64,000 nucleotides of DNA from Salegentibacter lacus (GCF_020164555.1 NZ_JAIQZB010000007.1:124001-188000), one strand, 5' to 3'; shown: positions 32,168-41,898, numbered from the stretch's first letter. Made by a program: numbers and translations. Notes: generated by a model not told the origin, from the sequence alone.

Positions 32168-35100
32168 CTATCTTTTAATAATCGCTCGTTTGATCATTAC
32201 ACCTTCATTGGTGAAAATCTGTAGGGTGTAGACCGATTCTTCAACGCCCTGGATGGTCATCCTGTAAAAGCGGGCATTGGCGTTGTAATTCTGTTGCAGA
32301 ATGTACCGCCCCCGGGAATCGAACACTCGTATATACTCAATAGACATTCCTTCGGGAGTGGCGATGGTGAAAATACCGTTATTGGGATTTGGGTAGAGAA
32401 AAAGAAATTCAATTCCGTCCTCTTCCGGAATCTCACAGGATTCGCCGTTTACCTTAACCTGGATATTTCGCTCAGTTACATTTCCACTGGCGTCTTCAAC
32501 CTCAACATTCACAGTATTTGCACCTATATCTTTACAGGTGAAAACCGATTTACCAAAACGAAAAATAAGTTCCTCGCTGCAGTTATCTTCGGCTAGAATA
32601 TCGGTTTCTTCCAGGTAGGCGAAACCTTCGGGGTTTAGTGTGAGTTCTACCAGGTTTGTATCGATCTCTGGTGGAAGTTCATCGCTAACATCTACATTTA
32701 TCATACAACTGCCGGTTTGCTCCCCGGAATAATCTAACTGAATAATAGCAGTGCCCAAATCTTCGCAAGTAAAATTTAACCGACTTGCAGTCGGGTTAAT
32801 TCCGCTGGCGTCACCGGTGTAGAGATCCTGGAGGTTGAGATTGGCCTCGCCGTTTTCATCAAGAAAAACTTCAATATTTTCCCGGCATTCAAACTCTCCT
32901 GAAGCTTCGTCACGCACTTCCACCGTGGTCTCGCAGGAATCTATATTCCCGGCATCATCCCGAACGGTTAAAGTTACTGGCACCTCCCCTATATCGGCGG
33001 TAGTAAATTCTGTCTGACTTAATGCCCAGGAAACAATTCCGCAGTTATCGGTTGAATTATCGTCCAGATCTTCGGGGTTTATGCTTGCGGTGCCATTGTT
33101 ATCTAAATTCACTACATAACCGGAAACGCAATTTGCTACGGGTAAAATATCATCCAACACCAAAACTTCGGTAGGACAACTGCTACTTAAGCCTGTATCA
33201 GGATCTGTAGCGGTTAAAATCACGGTATTCTCGCCAAGATTGGAACAATCAAAATCTTCGATATCTGCACTTAACACCAAATTTCCCCGCTCGCCAGCAA
33301 AAATATCTTCAGGATCTAAAGTGGCCTGCCCATTTGCATCGAGGAAAACCTCGTGATTTACACAATCTATTTCCGGTGCGTTGGGATCTATGGAGTTTAT
33401 TGTGATTGTAACTATTGCTGTGTTAGAATTAACTTCCCCATCGTTTGCATTGTAAGTGAAGGTATCTACTCCTGAAAAACCGGGAGCAGGCTCGTATGAA
33501 AATGAACCGTCAGAATTAAAATCTAAAGTTCCATTTTGAGACCCATCCACCAAAATTGCAGTTAAAGGATCACCATCTGCATCTTCATCATTTCCTAAAA
33601 CACCGGGTGAACTTATATTTAAAATCTCGTCCTGATTTGTTGTGTAATTATCATCATCGGCTAAGGGTGCAGAATTGACTGAATTAACTGTAATGGTAAC
33701 TGTTACTTCACCCGAAAATTCTTCGCCATCATATGCCTCATAAGTGAAAACATCTACTCCAGCAAAACCTGGATCTGGTTCGTAAGTAAATGAACCATTG
33801 GAAGCAAAACTAAAATCCCCATTTGCAACAGTTAGCCTTAAATGTGCGGTGAGGTTATCCCCGTCAGGATCATTATCATTTAATAGCACACCCGGTGCAG
33901 ATATCGTAAGTATTCCACCCTGATCTACTTCGTAAATATCATCTTCAGCATCAGGAGGGCTGTTTTGCTGGGTTACCACCAAATCAAAAGAACAAACATC
34001 AGAAACATTTCCCGCTTTATCGGTAGCAGTTATGGTAACCGTTGTATTTTGGGTTATGGTTTCTGATTCCTCAGGAGTTTGTGAATATGTTAGACTTTCT
34101 ACACCGCAATTATCACTAAAACTGACTTGACCATTGTCAATATAGTCTGGAACAACAAAACCGCTTGGAACTGTAATATCATCTTCCACACAAATATCTC
34201 TAACCGGTTTAGTTTGATCCCAGGTGGAAATAAAAGTATCTCCGCTGGCCGGGGTATTATTGCATTCGGCATCTTCGCCAACATTTGCTGCGACACTAAC
34301 TTCTGATACTAAACATTCTTCATCAATTTCTAAATTTGCAGTAAAAATATTCGGTAAACGGTTGTAAAATTCAATATCAAAATCAAGATAAATATCAGGT
34401 ATAGGACCAAATATTGTATCAAATATTTCTCCTGAAAAGTATGCATTCAACACTAATAATTTACCACAAGAATCTAAAGCTAAATCTATAGGTAAATCTA
34501 TGTTATTAGAAATTGATTCAATATAATTTCTGGATTCATCGAATACTTTTATCTCGTATTCATCATTTTCGATTCCCTCAACTATATCCGGGAAAACATC
34601 TAATAAATTCTCGGGGTTTTGTTGAGCAAGTAAAAATTGTCCAATACTTATTTCTTCGCCCAAATCGGCTATATAAATAAATCCTGAATTATTGTCTATT
34701 ACAATACTTCCTGGTGATCCTAAATTATCATCTGCACCTTCTAGGATATCAATAAAATTTTGCTCTGAATCAAACACTAAAACTCTACCGTTATCACCTC
34801 CAGCATCACTAACATATACATTCAAATCATCATCTACAGCAATTCGGTAGGGATTATTGAATTCATATCCGTTATCCCCAATGAATCGGACATAATCACC
34901 ATTCGAATAATAAATTTTAACCGAATATCTGTCGAATTCATCTTGTGAAGGTCCATTGTAAGCATCTGTCACATATAAATTATCTTCAGAATCAAATGCT
35001 AATCCTATTGGACCATAGAAGTTATTTTCACTACTTCCGGCATTACCGCTTCCAATTGTTCTACTTGGTAAAAAATTTCCGTCGGGAGAATAAACTTTTA

Positions 35101-35656
35101 TTTGGCGCGCTTGACCGTTGTCTGCTACGTATAAATAATCCTCACTATCAAATGCAATATCTAACGGACTCTCTAAATCATCACCGTTATTAAAAGTGCT
35201 TCTATTTCCATCTAAATCATATTTAATTATTCCATTTCCAAAAGTAAGTACGAATATTTCTCCTATACTATTAGTAGCAACTGAAAGTATTACTCGATCA
35301 GTCTTAGCTTCAATATTTGGCGCATCTGCCAGATTCACCTCAAAATCATCAACATCATAACTCTCTATCCATTCAAATTCGGGAGTTGTTACAAAAAAAT
35401 CAGAAAGGGTTCCATTATCCACATTAATGTCAGATTCCTCAAAACCAGTAATTGGTTCTTCAAATTCAAAAGTTAAGGGAATAGTTTGTTGCTGAGTGAA
35501 AACAGGCCCTTCATCTCCATTACTGGAAATAGTAATTCCTTGCCCAAACCCAAAAGAAAAATTCAGTAAAAAAAAGAGTAGAAAAAACGCAGTAGTAGCA
35601 CCAAACGGCTGTAGCCGAAAAATAAAACCGGGATGTGTTGAGTAACAATGCTTCAT
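32168..35656 (-). CDS. Large secreted multidomain protein with T9SS type A sorting domain
   Basis: 1162 residues. Signal peptide near 1-38 (hydrophobic FFLLFFLLNFSFGFG). Next come a beta domain (about 40-95) and an NHL-type propeller region (about 105-420) with repeats such as SPLDIAFDSEDYLYVADNGQ and GPIGLAFDSEDNLYVTDAYN. HYR-like domains follow, then two tandem cadherin-like repeats (about 570-770: PPDAEDDIYEVDQGG and APLADDDNYTTNQDE), then more HYR-like domains. The C-terminal ~80 residues, LFLYPNPNNGIFTIATPEGM to the basic end IKRAIIKR, form the T9SS sorting domain. It is predicted to be exported across the outer membrane and act in adhesion or binding. A GCCGGA/TCCGGC hairpin lies just before the start codon. 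Confidence 0.85.
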   Translation of the reverse strand: MKHCYSTHPGFIFRLQPFGATTAFFLLFFLLNFSFGFGQGITISSNGDEGPVFTQQQTIPLTFEFEEPITGFEESDINVDNGTLSDFFVTTPEFEWIESYDVDDFEVNLADAPNIEAKTDRVILSVATNSIGEIFVLTFGNGIIKYDLDGNRSTFNNGDDLESPLDIAFDSEDYLYVADNGQARQIKVYSPDGNFLPSRTIGSGNAGSSENNFYGPIGLAFDSEDNLYVTDAYNGPSQDEFDRYSVKIYYSNGDYVRFIGDNGYEFNNPYRIAVDDDLNVYVSDAGGDNGRVLVFDSEQNFIDILEGADDNLGSPGSIVIDNNSGFIYIADLGEEISIGQFLLAQQNPENLLDVFPDIVEGIENDEYEIKVFDESRNYIESISNNIDLPIDLALDSCGKLLVLNAYFSGEIFDTIFGPIPDIYLDFDIEFYNRLPNIFTANLEIDEECLVSEVSVAANVGEDAECNNTPASGDTFISTWDQTKPVRDICVEDDITVPSGFVVPDYIDNGQVSFSDNCGVESLTYSQTPEESETITQNTTVTITATDKAGNVSDVCSFDLVVTQQNSPPDAEDDIYEVDQGGILTISAPGVLLNDNDPDGDNLTAHLRLTVANGDFSFASNGSFTYEPDPGFAGVDVFTYEAYDGEEFSGEVTVTITVNSVNSAPLADDDNYTTNQDEILNISSPGVLGNDEDADGDPLTAILVDGSQNGTLDFNSDGSFSYEPAPGFSGVDTFTYNANDGEVNSNTAIVTITINSIDPNAPEIDCVNHEVFLDANGQATLDPEDIFAGERGNLVLSADIEDFDCSNLGENTVILTATDPDTGLSSSCPTEVLVLDDILPVANCVSGYVVNLDNNGTASINPEDLDDNSTDNCGIVSWALSQTEFTTADIGEVPVTLTVRDDAGNIDSCETTVEVRDEASGEFECRENIEVFLDENGEANLNLQDLYTGDASGINPTASRLNFTCEDLGTAIIQLDYSGEQTGSCMINVDVSDELPPEIDTNLVELTLNPEGFAYLEETDILAEDNCSEELIFRFGKSVFTCKDIGANTVNVEVEDASGNVTERNIQVKVNGESCEIPEEDGIEFLFLYPNPNNGIFTIATPEGMSIEYIRVFDSRGRYILQQNYNANARFYRMTIQGVEESVYTLQIFTNEGVMIKRAIIKR

Positions 35657-36007
35657 AGCCGGATATTAGCGCCTCCGGCAGTAAAGATAAATATTGTGGC
35701 GTGAAAGATTTAAAAATTACGTTAATTATACGGATTTCCGTAATTAAAACAAGGCATAAAAATACCAGACCAATTAGTGATCGAGAGAGATTTGTTAAAA
35801 AAATTCCGGGTAGGAAAACAATGAGAATGACTTTTTGGATATTAAAGTCTCTTCGCTACGTGCTGCCCCGAAGCTTCGGGGTATTTCATCATCTAAGTTC
35901 TTTACAACCTAGATCCTGAAACAAGTTCAGGATGAAGGTAAACAGTAAAGAGACTAAATTAAATATTAGTCACTCTCATTATTCCCGGAAACTGAAATTA
36001 CCTTGCT
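35657..36007. other. 351-base intergenic region with a composite palindromic element
   Basis: It holds a small hairpin next to the secreted-protein start (35658-35679), an AATTACG / CGTAATT inverted repeat (35715-35745), and the composite element at 35820-35980. A 72-codon frame at 35701-35919 consists of repeat sequence and has no gene-like features. Confidence 0.6.
35820..35980. repeat. Composite element: nested outer inverted repeats around two hairpins
   Basis: Outer arms: 35820-35832 and 35968-35980 (AATGAGAATGACT versus AGTCACTCTCATT, 12 of 13 paired). Second arms: AGTCTCTT (35846-35853) and AAGAGACT (35948-35955), 8 of 8 paired. Inside are the perfect 16-base palindrome CCCCGAAGCTTCGGGG (35866-35881) and the REP-like ATCCTGAA-ACAAG-TTCAGGAT (35913-35933). 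Confidence 0.65.
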
Positions 36008-36730
36008 TTATGCTTCGGCATTTTCGTTATTCTTTACCACCAATCTAAATCCTTCACCGTGAATGTTTAAAATCTCAACATTCTCGTCTTTCTTAAGGTA
36101 TTTACGCAGTTTGGCGATATATACATCCATACTTCTGGAGGTAAAATAGTTATCGTCTCTCCAAATTTTAGTAAGCGCCAGCTCTCTTGGCATCAAATCG
36201 TTTTCGTGCAGGGCAAGTAAACGCAACAACTCGTTCTCTTTTGGAGAAAGTTTTTGCGGCTCCTCTTCTTTAAAGGTTAAGAACCTTAGTTTAGAGTTAA
36301 GGTGAAAACCACCAATCTCGAACTCAAATTGCTTAGAATCTGCCACGCTATCTGTAGCTTTACGCTGCATAATCGCTTTAATCTTCATAAGCAATACTTC
36401 GCTGTCAAAAGGTTTGTTAAGGTAATCGTCTGCCCCAACTTTATAGCCTTTAAGCACGTCTTCTTTCATCGCTTTGGCGGTAAGGAAGATAATTGGGATT
36501 TCTTCATTCTTCTCCCTTATCTCCTTAGCCAGCGTAAAGCCGTCTTTGTAAGGCATCATAACATCAAGGATACAAAGATCGAAATCGTCTTTTTTAAACT
36601 TTTCAAATCCTTCCATTCCATTTTTGGCGTGCGTTACTTCGTAATCGTTCATCGCCAAATAATCTTTTAAGACTGTTCCAAAGTTTGGATCGTCTTCTAC
36701 TAACAAAATTTTCTTGTCTTCAGTTTCCAT
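36008..36730 (-). CDS. Response regulator, OmpR/PhoB family, RprY-like
   Basis: 240 residues. Receiver domain 1-120 with the phospho-acceptor D56 in LCILDVMMPYKDG, acidic pocket VEDD at 11-14, and K106 in DDYLNKPFDS. The C-terminal winged-helix DNA-binding domain ends ILNIHGEGFRLVV. The sequence and its partner kinase resemble RprY/RprX of Bacteroides. It is transcribed after the kinase with a 4-base gap. RprY-type regulators act in envelope and oxidative stress responses; the targets here are unknown. Confidence 0.88.
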   Translation of the reverse strand: METEDKKILLVEDDPNFGTVLKDYLAMNDYEVTHAKNGMEGFEKFKKDDFDLCILDVMMPYKDGFTLAKEIREKNEEIPIIFLTAKAMKEDVLKGYKVGADDYLNKPFDSEVLLMKIKAIMQRKATDSVADSKQFEFEIGGFHLNSKLRFLTFKEEEPQKLSPKENELLRLLALHENDLMPRELALTKIWRDDNYFTSRSMDVYIAKLRKYLKKDENVEILNIHGEGFRLVVKNNENAEA

Positions 36731-36734
36731 ATAT

Positions 36735-38306
36735 TTAAGATATTAGAGGTAATTTAATTATAAATGTGCTTCCTTTTCCTTTTTCGCTTTCTACCGAAAC
36801 CTGCCCGTGATGGTCTTCTATAATTCGCTTGGCATAAGCCAAACCTAAGCCGTGTCCTTTCACGTTATGGATATCGCCGGTATGTTCGCGATAAAATTTT
36901 TCAAATATTTTCTTTTGAACCAACTTGGTCATTCCCGCGCCCTGGTCGCGAATTTTAAGAATGATGTAGTTCTTTACATTTTCAGTATAAATATCAATTT
37001 TAGGCTCCTCGGGTGAGTATTTCACCGCATTGTCCAGCATATTCACCACTACATTGGTAAAGTGATCCTGGTTTGCTAAAATTGAAGAACGCAATGCTCC
37101 AAAATGTGTGGTTACGTAACCGCCGCGATCTTCTACAATAAGTTCTACGTGGGCAATGGCATCTTCTACCAACTCATGTAGCTGAATTCTTTCTTTTTTA
37201 AGGTCCAGCTCGTTTCGTTCCAGTTTAGAAATTCGTAATACATTCTCTACCTGGGCGTGCATTCTTTTATTTTCGTCACGAATCATCTTAAGATAGCGCT
37301 TTTTCTTTTCTTCGTCGCTGCTAACCTTCGGGTTTTTAATTGCATCTAAAGCCAGGTTTATAGTGGCAATGGGTGTTTTAAACTCGTGGGTCATATTATT
37401 AATAAAATCGGTTTTGATCTGTGAGATCTGCCGTTGTTTTATTAATTGAGATAATGCGCTGGAATATGCAATTACAATAATAAGAGTAAAGATAATCGAT
37501 AATGACGCCATTAAAGTAATAGACGAGAGCACTACCTTTTTCTTCTCGGTAAAATTAACCAGCAACTGGTAATTACTATTGCCCATATCGTCTGCAAAAA
37601 GCGGAACCCCATAAGTGGCGGGGTGACTTAGGGAAAAATTATCGCTGTGTAGATTTGTAGAAATACTATTGCTATAAACGCCATATTCAAAATTTGAATT
37701 GATATCGCGATTGCTCAATTCCTGGGCTAAAAGTCTTTCTATAGTAGCTTCGTTCACTCTTTGGTGCAGCGGAAGCCTACTGGTATGCTCGGCAATATAT
37801 TCTTTAAGCAAATTCTTCTCGTATTCATCCATACGAATAATACGCTCTATTTGCTGCTGAGAACTAAGGCCACTGCCGTCTATATTATCGCGGTTATTCA
37901 CAATACTGGTCACCTTTTTATTGATGAGCTTGGTGAACGGGATACTATCGCGGGCCGATTCTATAAAACCGGAAGAAACCTTGTAATCCTCTTCCAGAAT
38001 GGCATCAGAATGAAACAAGGTTTGGTTTCTTAACTTGTTTTCGTTTACGTAAGAATATTCGGTAATTGTAGCAGATTCCAACCGACTGTTAGTACTGTCG
38101 GCATCTTTAAATTTCATCCAGTAATCTTCAATCTCCTGGTTTTCAATTTCATTAACCACTCTTAAGAGTACCTGTTTTACATCGTAGGTAAACTGTGCTT
38201 CTTTATCATCTACGGTGCTCTTAATCCAGTATCCCTGTACGAAAATAATACCGATAAGGGAGAGACTCATCAAGATAACGAGTAGTAAAAAAAGCTTTTT
38301 ATTCAT
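36735..38306 (-). CDS. Sensor histidine kinase, RprX-like
   Basis: 523 residues. N-terminal membrane segment near 5-27, an extracytoplasmic domain of about 220 residues, and a second membrane segment near 259-282 (LSSITLMASLSIIFTLIIVI). The phosphoacceptor histidine is in NNMTHEFKTPIATINLALDA near 305-324, followed by the ATPase domain with VVNMLDNAVKYS (N box), IRDQGAGMT (G1) and KGHGLGLAYAK (G2). It phosphorylates the adjacent response regulator. A TACTTTTG -7 element sits only a few bases before the start codon. Confidence 0.9.
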   Translation of the reverse strand: MNKKLFLLLVILMSLSLIGIIFVQGYWIKSTVDDKEAQFTYDVKQVLLRVVNEIENQEIEDYWMKFKDADSTNSRLESATITEYSYVNENKLRNQTLFHSDAILEEDYKVSSGFIESARDSIPFTKLINKKVTSIVNNRDNIDGSGLSSQQQIERIIRMDEYEKNLLKEYIAEHTSRLPLHQRVNEATIERLLAQELSNRDINSNFEYGVYSNSISTNLHSDNFSLSHPATYGVPLFADDMGNSNYQLLVNFTEKKKVVLSSITLMASLSIIFTLIIVIAYSSALSQLIKQRQISQIKTDFINNMTHEFKTPIATINLALDAIKNPKVSSDEEKKKRYLKMIRDENKRMHAQVENVLRISKLERNELDLKKERIQLHELVEDAIAHVELIVEDRGGYVTTHFGALRSSILANQDHFTNVVVNMLDNAVKYSPEEPKIDIYTENVKNYIILKIRDQGAGMTKLVQKKIFEKFYREHTGDIHNVKGHGLGLAYAKRIIEDHHGQVSVESEKGKGSTFIIKLPLIS

Positions 38307-38311
38307 GTGCC

Positions 38312-38319
38312 CAAAAGTA
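38312..38319 (-). promoter_or_regulatory. Bacteroidota -7 element (TACTTTTG) at the kinase start
   Basis: The minus strand reads TACTTTTG, then GGCAC, then ATG. The transcription start would coincide with the start codon, giving a leaderless mRNA. No -33 TTG at normal spacing was found, so this is tentative. Confidence 0.35.
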
Positions 38320-38370
38320 AGATTTTAACATTTAGGGCTTGAAGCGTTTAACCAAATGTTAACAAAACTT

Positions 38371-38964
38371 CTACTTATTTTTACCTCGTTTTAAGAGAAT
38401 CTCGTGTAATTCGTCAACCCGAGATTTTGTAAGGGCTAAATCGTGATTTTCAATTTCAAAATCGGCTAGTTTTTTCTTTTGTTCGTCACTCCATTGTTTA
38501 GCCATTCGGGCTTCAATTTCTTCAAGAGAACTATTGTCGCGTTGCTGTAATCTTCTTAGTTTTTCATCCCTACTTGCAGTAACTAAAATATTCACATCGC
38601 ATTTTTTATAACCACCGGCTTCAAAAAGAATTGCAGCTTCGTAAAGTACGTAAACCGAATTTTGTTCGTTTTTCCAGGTTTCAAAATCTTTAGCTACGGC
38701 CGGGTGAATTATGCTATTAAGGGCTTCCAATTTATCTGATTCGTCAAATACTACGGAAGCGATATGTTTGCGGTTGGGAGTGTTACCAGAATAAGCTTTC
38801 TCGCCAATTAAAGCTACTACTTTTCCCCTGATTTCTGCTGAAGTTTCTAAAAGGCGTTTACCTGCATCGTCGGCTATATAAACCGGAATGCCTTTTTCTT
38901 TAAAAAAGCCCGCTACGGTGGTTTTGCCACTGCCTATGCCTCCGGTAAGTCCAACTATCATCAT
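38371..38964 (-). CDS. coaE: Dephospho-CoA kinase
   Basis: 197 residues. P-loop GLTGGIGSGKTT near 5-16, the IYIADDAGKRLL region near 28-39, LIGEKAY, and VYEAAILFEAGGYKKCD near 108-124. It phosphorylates the 3'-OH of dephospho-CoA, the last step of coenzyme A synthesis. The coaBC gene for earlier steps is about 6 kb away on the same strand. Its start overlaps the stop of the upstream YbbR gene by 4 bases. Confidence 0.93.
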   Translation of the reverse strand: MMIVGLTGGIGSGKTTVAGFFKEKGIPVYIADDAGKRLLETSAEIRGKVVALIGEKAYSGNTPNRKHIASVVFDESDKLEALNSIIHPAVAKDFETWKNEQNSVYVLYEAAILFEAGGYKKCDVNILVTASRDEKLRRLQQRDNSSLEEIEARMAKQWSDEQKKKLADFEIENHDLALTKSRVDELHEILLKRGKNK

Positions 38965-39917
38965 CGTTTTATTACAAATTGAATCTTACGTTCGTTTAGC
39001 CGAAGGTTTCTAACAAACGAAGGTGATTCTGCTATACTGGCTATAATAAAGTCGTCGCCGTCATCTATATCGTTAAAATCGCAAACCACTCTAAAATTAT
39101 CGGCTTTCACCATTTCATATTGCTTTAAATTCACCTGGAAATACACTAATACTTCCTTCGGAAATATAGAAATATTGGTGTCTTCGGGTAAATTTAAAAT
39201 TTCTACCGGCACCTTTACACTACCTTCAGTAAACTTCTCTACTTCCTGGCTATAGGTTACCTCATTATTATAGAAGCTCAACATTCCAAGGTTAGAAGTA
39301 TCGATTTTCACCCTACCGGAAACATTGGTATTAATGTCGTTAATCTTTAAATAAACTGTATTTAAATTTTGCAGGGTGTCAATAATATCTTCGGGACCGC
39401 TAACCTGCACAGAGTCCGGTTGCAGACTTACTGGCTCACTGGCCGAATAACCCACTGCATAGCCTAAATCTATACTAGGCGTAACTTTTACCCATTTATT
39501 TTTCTTGGGTTGAAATTCTATCGCAAGGCTTTCCTGAATAAAACGAGCTTTTTCGAAATTGATATTTACCTGCTCTTCCAATACTTCGCGGTTAGCTTCA
39601 AAATTATAAACCAATTCGCCATCTTTTTCTGAAGCTTTGCTGAGATCTAATTTTACCTCGGGTCTAAAGATCTGGTAATACCAAATAGCAAAGCCTTTAT
39701 CCTGAATTCGCATTTGTAAATTTCCGGGACGCTCTTTAGAAATACTTTTATCTATTGGAACATTTACATAAGAAACGGGAATATCTATTACCTGGGTATA
39801 TTCTTTAGAAATTTGAACAAAAAACCAGATGAAGGAAGAAAATAACAAAAAGAACCCAAAGCTTTTTAAGCTGGATTTTTTAATAGAAATTCGTTTAAAT
39901 CTTATGTTTTTAAACAT
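38961..39917 (-). CDS. YbbR-like domain protein
   Basis: 318 residues. N-terminal membrane anchor near 18-36 (FGFFLLFSSFIWFFVQI) followed by YbbR repeats; QPDSVQVSGPEDIIDTLQNL near 165-184 and the segment ending PVEILNLPEDTNISIFPKEV near 245-265 are typical YbbR strands. In other phyla YbbR proteins (CdaR) regulate membrane diadenylate cyclase; no cdaA is visible here. In Bacteroidota ybbR commonly sits next to coaE, as here. It overlaps the upstream GT2 gene by 8 bases. Confidence 0.8.
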   Translation of the reverse strand: MFKNIRFKRISIKKSSLKSFGFFLLFSSFIWFFVQISKEYTQVIDIPVSYVNVPIDKSISKERPGNLQMRIQDKGFAIWYYQIFRPEVKLDLSKASEKDGELVYNFEANREVLEEQVNINFEKARFIQESLAIEFQPKKNKWVKVTPSIDLGYAVGYSASEPVSLQPDSVQVSGPEDIIDTLQNLNTVYLKINDINTNVSGRVKIDTSNLGMLSFYNNEVTYSQEVEKFTEGSVKVPVEILNLPEDTNISIFPKEVLVYFQVNLKQYEMVKADNFRVVCDFNDIDDGDDFIIASIAESPSFVRNLRLNERKIQFVIKR

Positions 39918-40917
39918 TTTTAAAGAATAAATTTGGGAATTCGTGTTCCGGATCCTGTTTTAATATATGAATATGCCACAGGGATTTTATAAAACCGTAC
40001 CCATACCCAAAAAATTGTACCAAAGTGGCGTAAACGGCCAGGAAACCAATTTCTAAACTTTTGTTTTTTATAGTGGCATCTGTGGCAATAATCACAAAAT
40101 ATAGTACATATAAAAGGAATAACCACCAAATTCCAAGCTTTAAAAGTAAAATAGCCATTAAAAATCCTAAACTAAAAACCGCCGGAAACCAGTATGTGAT
40201 CTTTCCTGAGCCCGGATGCCATTTGTTTAAAATAGGCCTCACCATCCCAAATTTTTGCACCTGGGTATAAAATTTTGACCAGTCTATGCGGCGCTTATGA
40301 AACACCACGGCATCTGGAATTAAACATAATTTATAACCCAGTTTTTTAAGTCGAAGCGAAAGGTCTGGATCTTCGCCGGGATGAATTTTCCCAAAGCCGC
40401 CGGAAGCCTCAAAGGCTTTTTTTGAAATCCCCATATTAAAACTCCTGGGCTGAAAATCGTTTACAGAAGACTTTTTACCTCGAATCCCACCGGTAGTGAA
40501 AAAGGAGGTCATGGAGTAATCTATGGCTTTTTGAGTTTTGCTGAAAGAAGGATGGGAAGCATCCGGTCCCCCAAAACAATCACAGTAATCTTCCTGAAGA
40601 AATTTATCTACTTCCTGCAAGTAATTTTCAGGTAATAAAACATCAGAATCCAGGATAAGAAAGTAATTACCTTTGGCCTTTCGCATTCCGAAATTTCGAG
40701 AATCTCCGGGTCCGGTATTTTTTTTATAATAGTAGCTTATATTGAGTTTCTGCTGAAATTCTGTTGCGATTCCCCCAGCAGAGATACTGGAACCGTCTTC
40801 TACAATCACGATCTCGAAATCACGATCAAACTTTAGCTGAAGCATACTTTCTAACAATTCCCTAACCTCCCCGGGCCGGTTATAAACAGGAATTACAAAA
40901 GAATATTCCGGGTTCAA
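39910..40917 (-). CDS. Glycosyltransferase family 2, membrane-associated
   Basis: 335 residues. GT-A motifs: SFVIPVYNRPGEVRELLES near 6-24, IVIVEDGSSISAGG near 36-49, the DxD-type LILDSDVLLP near 93-102, and the acceptor region GEDPDLSLRLKKLGY near 182-196. Two or three C-terminal membrane segments (about 245-300) suggest polymer or lipid-linked glycosyl transfer at the membrane. First gene of a minus-strand GT2-ybbR-coaE unit. Confidence 0.82.
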   Translation of the reverse strand: MNPEYSFVIPVYNRPGEVRELLESMLQLKFDRDFEIVIVEDGSSISAGGIATEFQQKLNISYYYKKNTGPGDSRNFGMRKAKGNYFLILDSDVLLPENYLQEVDKFLQEDYCDCFGGPDASHPSFSKTQKAIDYSMTSFFTTGGIRGKKSSVNDFQPRSFNMGISKKAFEASGGFGKIHPGEDPDLSLRLKKLGYKLCLIPDAVVFHKRRIDWSKFYTQVQKFGMVRPILNKWHPGSGKITYWFPAVFSLGFLMAILLLKLGIWWLFLLYVLYFVIIATDATIKNKSLEIGFLAVYATLVQFFGYGYGFIKSLWHIHILKQDPEHEFPNLFFKNV

Positions 40918-40955
40918 AATCTGAAGTTTTTAATTAATTACTAAATATAATTAAA

Positions 40956-40994
40956 CCCAACTTCACCTTGAATCTATTTCAGAGTAAAGTTGGG
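40956..40994 (-). terminator. Possible terminator of fabI
   Basis: CCCAACTT (40956-40963) and AAGTTGGG (40987-40994) form an 8-bp stem with a 23-base interior that itself contains TGAA/TTCA. On the minus strand it is followed by TTTAATTATATTTAG, which is T-rich but interrupted. Confidence 0.4.
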
Positions 40995-41026
40995 CAAAGG
41001 CTTTTTAGTAAGCGGTTAAATATGTA

Positions 41027-41854
41027 TTATTTATTCTCCTGCCCTTTTACGAAAGACTCCATCACTTCCTGGCTAACTCCCATATTTGAGAACCCACCAT
41101 CATGGAAAAGGTTTTGAAGCGTTACTTTCTTGGTAAGGTCAGAGAACAAGCTTACAGTGTAATCAGCGCATTCTAACGCAGTAGCGTTACCAAGCGGTGA
41201 CATTTTATCAGCGTAAGCAATAAAGCCGTCAAATCCTTTTACACCCTGTCCTGCGGTAGTTGGGGTTGGAGATTGTGAAATGGTATTCACTCTCACTTTA
41301 TGATCTTTCCCAAAGAAATAACCAAAACTACGCGCTATAGATTCTAAAAACGCTTTGTTATCTGCCATATCATTATAATCGGGAAATACACGTTGTGCGG
41401 CCATATAGCTAAGCGCTACAATACTTCCCCACTCGTTCATCGCTTCTTTTTTGTAAAGTACCTGCATTGTTTTATGAAAAGAAACCGCAGAAATATCCCA
41501 GCCTTTATGGGTGAAATCGTAATTCTGATCAGTATAATGATTCCCTTTTCTAACGTTTACAGACATTCCGATGGCGTGAAGTACAAAATCAATTTTTCCG
41601 CCAAGGATCTCCATAGACTTTTCAACCAGGTTTTCCAGGTCTTCGATTTTTGTGGCATCGGCAGGAATTACTTCAGCCCCGGTTTTTTCAGCCAGTTCCT
41701 TAATAGTTCCCATTCTTAAAGCGATTGGAGCGTTGGTAAGTACAAACTCCCCGCCTTCTTCTTTAACGCGCTCAGCAGTTTTCCAGGCGATAGAATTTTC
41801 GTCTAAAGCACCAAAAATAATTCCTTTTTTTCCTTTTAACAGGTTATATGACAT
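41027..41854 (-). CDS. fabI: Enoyl-[acyl-carrier-protein] reductase (NADH)
   Basis: 275 residues, an atypical short-chain dehydrogenase. The cofactor loop is GKKGIIFGALDENSIAWKTA near 8-27, and the catalytic pair is Y-x6-K in PDYNDMADNKAFL near 159-171. The substrate loop ISQSPTPTTAGQGVKGFDGF near 197-216 has Pro-Thr-Pro-Thr where many FabI have P-I-R-T. It reduces enoyl-ACP in type II fatty acid elongation. Confidence 0.93.
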   Translation of the reverse strand: MSYNLLKGKKGIIFGALDENSIAWKTAERVKEEGGEFVLTNAPIALRMGTIKELAEKTGAEVIPADATKIEDLENLVEKSMEILGGKIDFVLHAIGMSVNVRKGNHYTDQNYDFTHKGWDISAVSFHKTMQVLYKKEAMNEWGSIVALSYMAAQRVFPDYNDMADNKAFLESIARSFGYFFGKDHKVRVNTISQSPTPTTAGQGVKGFDGFIAYADKMSPLGNATALECADYTVSLFSDLTKKVTLQNLFHDGGFSNMGVSQEVMESFVKGQENK

Positions 41855-41898
41855 AGTGATCTAATTTTATTGGTTGTTTATTGAGGCAGTAAATATAA

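Noticed and set aside
35701-35919. 72-codon GTG-start frame upstream of the response regulator
   Set aside because: It crosses the composite palindromic element; its residues are largely dictated by repeat sequence.
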